A stretch of DNA of 9,037 nt. Source: Sediminibacterium sp. (lineage in GTDB: Bacteria > Bacteroidota > Bacteroidia > Chitinophagales > Chitinophagaceae). Below the pieces are notes generated by a model, which worked only from the letters and a program-made list of their open reading frames with translations, had not been told where the DNA came from and did no database searches. The position numbers and the translations under genes are program-made. Below are positions 1-6,208 of this stretch, piece after piece. Each line of letters starts with the position of its first letter. Within the stretch, counting starts at the first letter, position 1. The DNA lies in assembly GCA_030158535.1 (NCBI GenBank), contig JAOASV010000183.1, positions 1-9,037 of the forward strand, read 5' to 3'.

Positions 1-923
1 AAATGGAGTAATAAAGAAATTGTAGATCGACTGCGTAAATTAGGTGCAACCATTGAATACAAAAGCTTTTACCGTCAAATAGGGAACCCTTTTTATTGTG
101 GTTATTATATGAATGCATATTTCCCGGGTAAATTAATTAAGGGTCACCACCCAGCTTTGGTTTCTATGGAGCTTTTTATGAAAGCAAATTCTGTAGCATT
201 AACTAATCCGCATAAAGGGATTGCTAAGAAATTTAAGGACCCTGATATGCCATTAAAGTCGTTTTTGAGAAGTGAGCTCACGGGTTCGCCATTTACGGGG
301 TATAAGCAAAAATGATATATATACTATAAGACAAGAGGACATGCTGAGCCAGTCAATGAAAAAGCATCAATTATAAACCAGCTGTTTATGGAGGAGTTGG
401 TTAAATATAAAATTGAAGCAGCTCATATTGCAAAAATAGAAGAGCAAGTAAAGGAGATTGTCTCACAGAAGTTTATTGACAAATTACAGGAGGATGTATC
501 AGTAAAAAGAAAGATTACCGAATTGACGGATAAAATTGAATCGCTTGAAGAAAGGTTTATCAATCAAGAATTAACCAAGGAACTTTACGATAAATACCGA
601 CTAAAATACTTGGATGAAAAGAAGCAATTAGAGGAGGAAAATGTTAAAGGTGATTTTAAGAGTTCGAACTTAGAAAAAGCGGTAAAAAATGGCTTGGAAA
701 TTTTGCTAGATCCTTTGCAGTTGTGGGTTTCATGCGATTATGACGATAAGCAGCGATTGCAATATTTGTTCTTCCCAGATGGAATGAGGTATGATAAGGA
801 AAATAAGCGAGTTCGAACTCCAAGAGTAAATAGTGTGGTCTCTCTAATCTCAAGCGTAGCAAGGGTTTCGGAGGAAAATGAGAAAGGCTACCTCGTTAGA
901 AGTAGCCTTGATTCTCGTTTCGT
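1..923. mobile_element. Probable right end of an integrated element abutting tRNA-Glu
   Basis: A recombinase gene points straight into the 3' end of a tRNA gene, with no other gene between them. This is the usual layout of integrative elements that insert at tRNA 3' ends. The boundary is inferred to lie at or just inside the tRNA 3' end near 923. The rest of the element and the second attachment site would lie left of the window, so no direct repeat can be shown here. tRNA sites are more typical of tyrosine than serine recombinases, so the layout could also be coincidental. Confidence 0.35.
884..909 (-). terminator. Hairpin terminator downstream of tRNA-Glu
   Basis: A perfect 8-bp stem (AAGGCTAC at 884-891, GTAGCCTT at 902-909) closes a 10-base loop. 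Read on the minus strand it lies 13 bases beyond the tRNA 3' end and is followed by a T-rich run (TCTCATTTTCC), so it probably ends the tRNA transcript. The plus-strand recombinase frame passes through it, and the plus-strand tail is less T-rich. Confidence 0.6.
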
Positions 924-994
924 AGAGCGTACGGGAATCGAACCCGTATTACCAGGATGAAAACCTGAGGTCCTAACCGTTAGACGAACGCTCC
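923..994 (-). tRNA. tRNA-Glu, anticodon TTC
   Basis: The minus strand folds as a 72-base tRNA. The acceptor stem GGAGCGT pairs with ACGCTCT, with a G-U first pair and discriminator A. The D arm contains GTCTAACGGTTAGGAC. The anticodon arm is a 5-bp stem around the loop TTTTCAT, giving anticodon TTC. The T arm is ACGGG / TTCGATT / CCCGT. No CCA is encoded after the discriminator base, so CCA must be added by the nucleotidyltransferase. The gene stands alone, with its own predicted promoter upstream (1020-1051) and a hairpin terminator downstream. Its 3' half overlaps the end of the recombinase frame on the other strand. Confidence 0.95.
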
Positions 995-1019
995 GGGACC
1001 AAATGTGTCATTCGGGACG

Positions 1020-1051
1020 CAAAAATAAGGCGAGAAGATTTCTCGCCCAAA
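1020..1051 (-). promoter_or_regulatory. Predicted Bacteroidota-type promoter of tRNA-Glu
   Basis: On the minus strand, TTTG (1051-1048) is followed after 20 bases by TATTTTTG (1027-1020). These match the -33 TTTG and -7 TAnnTTTG elements of the Bacteroidota housekeeping sigma factor at a normal spacing. Transcription would begin near 1013, about 19 bases before the tRNA. The prediction rests on motif and position only. Confidence 0.5.
1029..1047. repeat. Inverted repeat filling the spacer of the tRNA promoter
   Basis: GGCGAGAA and TTCTCGCC form a perfect 8-bp inverted repeat around a 3-base centre. It sits almost exactly between the predicted -33 and -7 elements of the tRNA promoter. It could be an operator, or a short hairpin terminator with T-rich sequence on both sides (CAAATTTTTC on plus, TTATTTTTG on minus). 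If it is a terminator it may predate the recombinase insertion, because no gene now obviously ends there. Confidence 0.55.
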
Positions 1052-1101
1052 TTTTTCTCATTTATATTTTAAAAAAAAGGGGCTATTTCTGCTATTCGGC
1101 G

Positions 1102-1109
1102 TAAATTTG
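1102..1109 (+). promoter_or_regulatory. Predicted -7 element of the gapA-pgk promoter
   Basis: TAAATTTG is an exact match to the Bacteroidota -7 consensus TAnnTTTG, 40 bases upstream of the gapA start. Transcription would begin near 1116, leaving an AT-rich leader of about 34 bases without a Shine-Dalgarno motif. I see no clear TTTG at -33. Confidence 0.45.
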
Positions 1110-1149
1110 CATCTTCTTTACCTTATTATACAATTAAACAAGCAATAAA

Positions 1150-2163
1150 ATGAGTACAGTTAAAGTAGCAATCAATGGATTTGGTCGTATTGGCCGTCTA
1201 GTTTTCCGTCAGATATATAACATGGATGGTATCGAAATCGTTGCCATCAATGACCTTACAAGCCCGCAGGTACTTGCACACTTATTAAAGTATGACAGTG
1301 CACAAGGCCGTTTTGACGCTACCGTAACAGCAAGTGAAGACGCTATCACTGTAAATGGTGAGTCTGTAAAAATATATGCACAGCGTGATCCAGCGCAAAT
1401 TCCTTGGGGAGCGCATGGTGTAGACGTTGTAATTGAGTCTACTGGTTTCTTTACCGATAAAGAAAAAGCGGCTGCGCACATTACAGCAGGTGCTAAGCGT
1501 GTAGTAATTTCTGCACCAGCAACTGGCGAAATGAAAACCGTTGTATTTAATGTTAACCACGATATTTTAGATGGTTCTGAAACCATCATTTCAGGTGCTT
1601 CTTGTACCACTAACTGTTTAGCTCCAATGGCTAAAGTGTTAGATGACAATTACGGCATTGTAACTGGTATCATGACAACTATTCATGCGTATACCAACGA
1701 CCAAAATACCCTAGATGCGCCGCATCCTAAAGGCGATTTACGCAGAGCGCGTGCAGCAGCACAAAACATTGTGCCTAATAGCACTGGTGCTGCAAAAGCA
1801 ATTGGCCTTGTTCTACCTAATTTAAAAGGTAAATTAGATGGCTCTGCACAACGTGTTCCTACTATCACAGGTTCTTTAACTGAACTAACTACTATTTTAT
1901 CTAAAAAAGTAACTGCCGAAGAAGTAAATGCAGCGATGAAAAAAGCTTCTGACGAATCATTTGGTTACACCGAAGATGAATTAGTAAGTACTGATATTAT
2001 TGGCATTTCTTACGGTTCATTATTTGATGCAACGCAAACAAAAGTAATGACACAAGGCGATGTACAGCTTGTTAAAACAGTAAGCTGGTACGATAACGAA
2101 ATGAGCTATGTAAGTCAATTGGTACGTACCGTTAAATATTTTGCAGGCTTAATATCTAAATAA
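1150..2163 (+). CDS. gapA: Glyceraldehyde-3-phosphate dehydrogenase, type I
   Basis: This cytosolic glycolytic enzyme oxidises glyceraldehyde-3-phosphate with NAD and phosphate to 1,3-bisphosphoglycerate. The 337 residues match the usual family length. The Rossmann motif INGFGRIGR is at residues 8-16, and Asp35 after Asn34 fits NAD rather than NADP preference (inferred). The active-site block SGASCTTNCLAP (148-159) carries the catalytic Cys152, His179 lies in TTIHAYT, and the C-terminal WYDNE signature is at 313-317. The ATG at 1150 gives an N-terminus (MSTVKVAINGFGR) of normal length, preceded by an A-rich leader. pgk follows after 2 bases, so the two are surely co-transcribed. All key residues are present and the gene looks functional. 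Confidence 0.98.
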   Translation: MSTVKVAINGFGRIGRLVFRQIYNMDGIEIVAINDLTSPQVLAHLLKYDSAQGRFDATVTASEDAITVNGESVKIYAQRDPAQIPWGAHGVDVVIESTGFFTDKEKAAAHITAGAKRVVISAPATGEMKTVVFNVNHDILDGSETIISGASCTTNCLAPMAKVLDDNYGIVTGIMTTIHAYTNDQNTLDAPHPKGDLRRARAAAQNIVPNSTGAAKAIGLVLPNLKGKLDGSAQRVPTITGSLTELTTILSKKVTAEEVNAAMKKASDESFGYTEDELVSTDIIGISYGSLFDATQTKVMTQGDVQLVKTVSWYDNEMSYVSQLVRTVKYFAGLISK

Positions 2164-2165
2164 TT

Positions 2166-3359
2166 ATGAGCCAATTTTCTAGTCATTCATTTGCCGGTCA
2201 AAAAGCGTTAATCCGTGTCGATTTTAATGTTCCATTAGACGACGCGTATAACATTACCGATGACACGCGCATTCGTGCTACTATCCCTACTATTCAAAAG
2301 ATTATCAAGGATGGTGGATCTGTCATATTAATGAGCCATTTGGGTCGTCCAAAAGATGGTCCTACGCCTAAATATTCTTTAATTCATATTGTGGGTCATT
2401 TGTCTACACTACTTGGTGTAGAGGTTCAATTTGCCAACGATTGTATTGGAGAGGAAGCGGTAAACAAAGCGGCTGCACTAGAGGCAGGGCAGGTGTTATT
2501 ACTAGAAAATTTGCGATTTTATAAAGAAGAAGAAAAAGGCGACGAGGCTTTTGCACAAAAGCTAAGCACCCTTGGAGATGTATATGTAAACGATGCATTT
2601 GGTACCGCGCACCGCGCACACGCTTCTACGGCTGTGATAGCGCAGTTTTTTGCACCAGGCAGTAAAATGTTTGGCCTTGTAATGAACGCCGAAGTAGCCA
2701 GTGCCGAAAAAGTTTTACATGGTTCAGAAAAACCTTTCACCGCAATTATTGGCGGCGCTAAAGTGTCTGATAAAATTTTAATTATTGAAAATTTATTAGA
2801 CCGTGCCACAGATATTATTATTGGTGGCGGTATGGCGTATACATTTTTTAAAGCACAGGGTGGTACCATTGGAACTTCCATTTGTGAAGACGACCGTATG
2901 CCTTTAGCACTAGAAATTTTAGCTAAAGCCAAAGCAAAGGGCGTTAACATTCACCTCCCTGTCGATAATATTATTACCACCGAATTTTCTAATACCACCG
3001 AGCGCAAAAACTGCGAGAGCATGTCTATTCCGGACGGATGGATGGGCCTTGACATTGGCGAAGCTACACGTGCCAAATTTGCAGCCGTTATAGAAAGCAG
3101 TAAAACCATTTTATGGAACGGTCCTATGGGCGTTTTTGAAATGGAAAATTACCAGGCTGGAACCAAAGCTGTTGCCGTGGCCGTTGCAGCTGCTACCGCT
3201 AAAGGAGCGTTTTCTTTAGTAGGAGGCGGAGACAGCGTTGCTGCTGTAAGCATCTTTGGCTTTACAGACAAGGTAAGCTACGTTTCTACGGGTGGTGGCG
3301 CTATGCTGGAGTACTTTGAGGGCAAAGTTTTACCGGGTATTGCTGCCATAACCGCTTAG
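2166..3359 (+). CDS. pgk: Phosphoglycerate kinase
   Basis: This cytosolic enzyme transfers phosphate from 1,3-bisphosphoglycerate to ADP, making ATP and 3-phosphoglycerate, the step directly after GapA. The 397 residues match the normal bacterial length. Visible motifs in order are RVDFNVP (17-23), the substrate-binding SHLGRP (57-62), DAFGTAHRAHAS (143-154), GGAKVSDK (196-203), the hinge-side GGGMAYTF (220-227), WNGPMGVFE (317-325) and the nucleotide-binding GGGDS (353-357), followed by STGGGA (374-379). It starts 2 bases after the gapA stop with no Shine-Dalgarno motif, consistent with translational coupling in a two-gene operon. Nothing appears broken. Confidence 0.98.
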   Translation: MSQFSSHSFAGQKALIRVDFNVPLDDAYNITDDTRIRATIPTIQKIIKDGGSVILMSHLGRPKDGPTPKYSLIHIVGHLSTLLGVEVQFANDCIGEEAVNKAAALEAGQVLLLENLRFYKEEEKGDEAFAQKLSTLGDVYVNDAFGTAHRAHASTAVIAQFFAPGSKMFGLVMNAEVASAEKVLHGSEKPFTAIIGGAKVSDKILIIENLLDRATDIIIGGGMAYTFFKAQGGTIGTSICEDDRMPLALEILAKAKAKGVNIHLPVDNIITTEFSNTTERKNCESMSIPDGWMGLDIGEATRAKFAAVIESSKTILWNGPMGVFEMENYQAGTKAVAVAVAAATAKGAFSLVGGGDSVAAVSIFGFTDKVSYVSTGGGAMLEYFEGKVLPGIAAITA

Positions 3360-3396
3360 CATCCTTAATTTCTGTTAAATTGTGATAAACGGCAAG

Positions 3397-3434
3397 CCCA
3401 AATATTTGGGGTGGCATACTATTTGCTTACTTTG
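3397..3434 (+). promoter_or_regulatory. Predicted lemA operon promoter with an overlapping palindrome
   Basis: A 14-base perfect palindrome, CCCAAATATTTGGG, spans 3397-3410 and contains a TTTG (3405-3408) suitable as a -33 element. After 18 bases comes TTACTTTG (3427-3434), which differs from TAnnTTTG at one position. The predicted start near 3441 leaves a leader of about 20 bases before lemA. The palindrome could be an operator or part of the pgk 3' end, but it has no T-tract and so is a poor terminator. Confidence 0.35.
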
Positions 3435-3460
3435 CTATATAAAATAAAAAATCAAACAAA

Positions 3461-4051
3461 ATGAGTACAAAAAATTTAACCCTTATTGTAATTGCCGCCC
3501 TTGTATTATTATTAGGTGGATGCGGTTGTAACGGTTATAACGGATTGGTTACATTAGACGAAACAGTTAAAAACACTTGGGCGAATGTAGAGAGTGATTA
3601 TCAGCGTCGTGCCGATCTTATTCCAAACTTAGTAAACACCGTAAAAGGCGAAGCTAATTTTGAGCAAACAACATTGCAAAATGTAATTAGTGCAAGAGCA
3701 AGTGCTACCCAAGTAAAATTGGATGCCAACGATTTGTCTCCTGAAAAAATTCAACAATACCAAGCAGCGCAAGGTCAATTATCACAGGCGTTGGGTAAGT
3801 TATTAATGGTTACAGAAAACTATCCTAACCTTCGTGCTAACGATGCCTTCAGAGGTTTGCAATCGCAGTTAGAAGGTACTGAAAACCGTATTAAAGTTTC
3901 TCGTAACGATTTTAATGCTGCAGTAGCTGCTTACAATATTAAAGCACGTACATTCCCTAACAATATTTTTGCGGGTATGTTTGGCTTTAAAACCAAAGAA
4001 GGATTTAAGGCAGAAGCTGGTTCAGAAAAAGCACCAGAAGTTAAATTCTAA
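3461..4051 (+). CDS. lemA: LemA family protein
   Basis: LemA proteins are small envelope proteins with one N-terminal membrane segment and a helical-bundle domain facing outward. Their biochemical role is unclear. The 196 residues fit the family. A hydrophobic segment spans residues 6-20, followed by GGCGCNGYN. Cys21 sits in a lipobox-like LGGC, so a lipoprotein is possible, although LemA is usually simply membrane-anchored. Family hallmarks are the block YQRRADLIPNLVNTVKG (47-63), MVTENYPNLRAN (116-127), the LEGTENRI motif (137-144) followed by RNDFNAAVAAYN, and FPNNIFA (165-171). It is followed by two TPM-domain genes after 20 and 18 bases, the standard LemA-TPM neighbourhood. Confidence 0.95.
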   Translation: MSTKNLTLIVIAALVLLLGGCGCNGYNGLVTLDETVKNTWANVESDYQRRADLIPNLVNTVKGEANFEQTTLQNVISARASATQVKLDANDLSPEKIQQYQAAQGQLSQALGKLLMVTENYPNLRANDAFRGLQSQLEGTENRIKVSRNDFNAAVAAYNIKARTFPNNIFAGMFGFKTKEGFKAEAGSEKAPEVKF

Positions 4052-4071
4052 TGTAAAGTTTAATCAGCTTC

Positions 4072-4530
4072 ATGTTTAACCTATTTTCTAAAAAGCCACA
4101 GTCCTATTTTACGGAGCCAGAACAGGCCCGTATTGTAGAAGCCATTAAAAACGCAGAAATGCGCACTAGTGGCGAGGTCCGAATTTACATCGAAAACAAA
4201 TGTAGGTTCATGAACCCCGTTCACCGTGCACAGGAAATGTTTTATAAAATGGGCATGCAAAATACTGCTGCTAAAAACGCAGTGCTGGTATATGTGGCCA
4301 TCAAAGACAGGCAACTCGCTGTTTTTGGAGATGCAGGTATTCATGAAAAAGTTGGTTCCGCTTTTTGGGAAGCCGAACTACAAAAAATGTTAGAGGCCTA
4401 CAAGCAGTCTCATTACGCCGAAGGTTTAGCAAATATGATTACAGCAATAGGGGAAGCGCTCAAGCAGCATTTCCCCTATGATGCTGCAACCGATAAAAAC
4501 GAATTATCTGACAATATTGTTTTTGGATAA
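4072..4530 (+). CDS. TPM-domain protein, short cytosolic-type paralogue
   Basis: This 152-residue protein carries a single TPM (TLP18.3/Psb32/MOLO-1) domain over about residues 14-135. Signature stretches are TSGEVRIYIENKC (32-44), NAVLVYVAIKDRQLAVFGDAGIH (69-91, given here only as the core strand region) and a helix around 96-110. It has no signal peptide and no membrane segment, unlike the next gene, so it is probably cytosolic or held at the inner face of the membrane by a partner. Biochemical activity is not established for bacterial members. It lies between lemA and the secreted TPM gene with gaps of 20 and 18 bases, so it belongs to the same transcript. The function is inferred only from the domain and its neighbours. 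Confidence 0.88.
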   Translation: MFNLFSKKPQSYFTEPEQARIVEAIKNAEMRTSGEVRIYIENKCRFMNPVHRAQEMFYKMGMQNTAAKNAVLVYVAIKDRQLAVFGDAGIHEKVGSAFWEAELQKMLEAYKQSHYAEGLANMITAIGEALKQHFPYDAATDKNELSDNIVFG

Positions 4531-4548
4531 TTGCCAGGCTATCTGCAC

Positions 4549-5316
4549 ATGAAAAAATTAATCACGCTTTTACTAATCGCTTTTTTTGCGCAATTATCAT
4601 TTGCACAAAATATTTTGCCGCGTCCTAATCCACCAAAATTAGTAAATGATGTGGCGGGTGTTTTGTCACCTGAGCAGCGCGAAATTCTAGAGCAAAAATT
4701 GGTGGCACTCGATGATAGTAGTTCCAATCAAATAGCTGTTGTATTAATTCCAACCCTCGATGGTTACCCCATAGAAGAATATGCCAATAAATTATTTAGA
4801 GAATGGGGCATTGGCCATAAAGGCACCAACAATGGCGTACTTATTATTGCGGCTATCAATGACCGTAAGGTTCGTATCGAGGTTGGTTATGGCCTAGAAG
4901 GCGCAATACCAGACATTACAGCATCTGATATTTACAACAATGAAATTGTTCCTGCTTTTAAAGAGCAAAATTATTTTAGAGGACTAGATAATGCTATCAA
5001 TGCTTTAAGTAAGGCAGCCGTTGGAGAATACAAAATTAAAAAAGAGAAAAAAAGGAAGTCTAAGGGCAAGCCTTTATTTACCTTTTTAGGCATGCTTATC
5101 TTTATTTTACTCGTTGTAGCAGGTGGCGGCGGTAGAGGCGGCGGAGGCTCAATGTCGCGTCGCGGATATTCTGATGTTGCTACTGGTATGCTATTAGGAT
5201 CCTTACTAGGTGGTGGTCGAAGCAGTGGTGGTGGATTTGGTGATAGCGGCGGCGGAGGCTTTGGCGGATTTGGTGGCGGAAGCAGCGGCGGCGGCGGTGC
5301 TGGCGGCGGCTGGTAG
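4549..5316 (+). CDS. TPM-domain protein, secreted and membrane-anchored, with glycine-rich tail (YgcG-like)
   Basis: The 255-residue protein has a signal peptide (1-19, cleavage likely after SFA), a TPM domain at about 30-155 (LVNDVAGVLSPEQ at 31-43, GVLIIAAINDRKVRIEVGYG at 96-115), a basic linker (KIKKEKKRKSKGK, 162-174), one membrane segment (about 176-191) and a glycine/serine-rich tail ending GGGW. This is the YgcG-type architecture: the TPM domain outside the membrane and a low-complexity tail inside. The ATG at 4549 is preferred over the in-frame TTG at 4531 because it begins exactly at the signal peptide (MKKLITLLL). It is the third gene of the lemA cluster. Its partner relation with LemA is suggested by conserved linkage in many genomes, and the molecular role is unknown. 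Confidence 0.92.
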   Translation: MKKLITLLLIAFFAQLSFAQNILPRPNPPKLVNDVAGVLSPEQREILEQKLVALDDSSSNQIAVVLIPTLDGYPIEEYANKLFREWGIGHKGTNNGVLIIAAINDRKVRIEVGYGLEGAIPDITASDIYNNEIVPAFKEQNYFRGLDNAINALSKAAVGEYKIKKEKKRKSKGKPLFTFLGMLIFILLVVAGGGGRGGGGSMSRRGYSDVATGMLLGSLLGGGRSSGGGFGDSGGGGFGGFGGGSSGGGGAGGGW

Positions 5317-5366
5317 TCAGATGTGCTCAGAAACTTATTCAAATAATCTCAGTTAAAAATAATCAC

Positions 5367-6182
5367 ATGAAAAAAACAATCATCGTTGCTGCTTTATTTG
5401 CAGCAGCATTTACAACGAGTGCGCAAGCGCCAAAACTGCCTGCAGGCACAAAATTTAAAGTGGTAACAGAGTCAAACAATATCACCAGCATGTCTATGAT
5501 GGGTCAAGATATTGAACTATCTAATGGTTCTAAGGTGTATCAAAATTTTGAACTTAAATCAGTATCTGGTGCTAGTTATCATTTAGCTACTGCTATTACT
5601 AGAATTGCTGGTTCTGTAAGTGCAATGGGTAACGAGCAAAGTTTTGATTCGGAAGATGCTAGTTTAAAATCTAATCCGATGATGGCTGAGCAGTTAAAAG
5701 TGCTGAATAAGCAAATAGAGTATACCATCGAAAATGGAAAAGTAGTAAACTCTGTAAGTGCAGCGGGTTCTGAAGTTTTAAATGCTTTACTAGCGCAAAA
5801 CAATGGCACTTCTGATCAAGCAAAATTTTTCTTAACCCTTCCTGCTGCTTCAATTAAAGCGTCGCATCAGTGGAGCGTGGTTGATAATAAGCCTGAAGCA
5901 GCTACTCAGTCTTTATTTGTGATTGCAGAAGTAACTGCTACAGATATTAGTGTAAATGTTTTAACCAACGTTAAACTTTCAAATACACTCAATCAAAATG
6001 GAATGGAAATCAAGCAAAATACGCAAGGCACTATTAAATTAAAGCGTATTTACGATGCTAAAACAGGTATGTTAAAATCTGAAACTGGCACTGGTGGCCT
6101 AAAAGGAACGATGAACGTTATGGGGAACGATGCACCTATCGACTTAAAAATAACAACAAAATCAAGTGTAGTACCTATGTAA
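5367..6182 (+). CDS. Secreted protein of unknown function, DUF6263-like
   Basis: The 271-residue protein has a clear signal peptide (MKKTIIVAALFAAAFTTSAQ, cleavage near residue 19-20) and no further membrane segment, so it is probably periplasmic or outer-membrane-associated. The mature part opens with LPAGTKFKVV and alternates short beta-strand-like segments. It has recurring Met/Gly-rich stretches (MSMMGQDIE at 42-50, MNVMGNDAPIDL at 249-260) and a near-C-terminal strand pattern (GTIKLKRIYDAKTGMLKSE, 221-239). This layout resembles the DUF6263 family of Bacteroidota; I recognise the pattern but cannot confirm it by search. No enzyme motif is visible. It lies 50 bases after the TPM gene with no clear promoter between, so it may be the last gene of that transcript. 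Its stop codon sits in the loop of a terminator hairpin. Confidence 0.75.
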   Translation: MKKTIIVAALFAAAFTTSAQAPKLPAGTKFKVVTESNNITSMSMMGQDIELSNGSKVYQNFELKSVSGASYHLATAITRIAGSVSAMGNEQSFDSEDASLKSNPMMAEQLKVLNKQIEYTIENGKVVNSVSAAGSEVLNALLAQNNGTSDQAKFFLTLPAASIKASHQWSVVDNKPEAATQSLFVIAEVTATDISVNVLTNVKLSNTLNQNGMEIKQNTQGTIKLKRIYDAKTGMLKSETGTGGLKGTMNVMGNDAPIDLKITTKSSVVPM

Positions 6183-6199
6183 TTAGGTACCACACTTGA
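6162..6199. terminator. Strong bidirectional terminator between convergent genes
   Basis: A 16-position stem (6162-6177 with 6184-6199) has one A/C mismatch (6170 and 6191) and a 6-base loop. On the plus strand it is followed by TATATTTTAATTTTTT, and on the minus strand by ATTTTGTTGTTATTTTT. It therefore serves both the DUF6263-like gene and the aminopeptidase. The plus-strand stop codon (6180-6182) lies in the loop, so the last six codons of that gene form one arm. Confidence 0.85.
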
Positions 6200-6208
6200 C
6201 AGTATATT

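Larger units (their letters stand above)
1..960 (+). pseudogene. Large serine recombinase, C-terminal part, interrupted by an in-frame stop
   Basis: One reading frame runs from base 1 to the TGA at 958-960, broken only by a TGA at 313-315. Both halves are in the same frame, and recombinase similarity continues across the stop (FTGYKQK, stop, YIYYKTRG). Visible parts are the end of the Recombinase domain (KWSNKEIVDRLRKLG, then FYRQIGNPFYCGYY), the zinc-ribbon-like region at about 250-350, a long coiled coil at about 430-650, and the C-terminal block ending DGMRYDKENKRVRTPRVNS (about 775-830). The catalytic resolvase domain would lie left of the window. Positions where relatives usually carry zinc-binding cysteines are Ser/Thr here (LRSELTGSPFTGY, YYKTRGHAEP). 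Recombinases of this family move or invert DNA by a serine-linked mechanism. The last ~25 codons are a hairpin plus antisense tRNA, so the functional C-terminus was probably near 870-890. The TGA may be a real nonsense mutation or a sequencing error. Confidence 0.85.

Noticed and set aside
109..315. A separate small gene ending at 315, with a second gene starting at 388
   Set aside because: Both are in the same frame, and family similarity continues upstream of 109 to base 1 and across 316-387. They are one recombinase broken by a single TGA.
313..315. Recoding of TGA as an amino acid in this organism
   Set aside because: The clearly intact genes here use TGG for tryptophan and TGA is not seen as a sense codon in gapA, pgk, lemA or the aminopeptidase. 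One TGA in a mobile-element gene is better explained by mutation or error.
1209..1868. Minus-strand open frames inside gapA
   Set aside because: They overlap a gene with full family conservation and show no recognisable domains, so they are shadows of its codon usage. The minus-strand frames inside pgk, and both strands of the aminopeptidase, were rejected on the same grounds.
4531..4548. TTG start giving the secreted TPM protein six extra residues
   Set aside because: The extra residues precede a canonical signal peptide that starts at the ATG at 4549, and TTG directly follows the previous stop codon with no initiation context.
4971..5342. Minus-strand open frame encoding a proline-rich protein
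   Set aside because: It is the antisense of the glycine-rich GGC/GGT codons of the secreted TPM protein, where glycine codons read as proline on the other strand. It has no start context or homology of its own.
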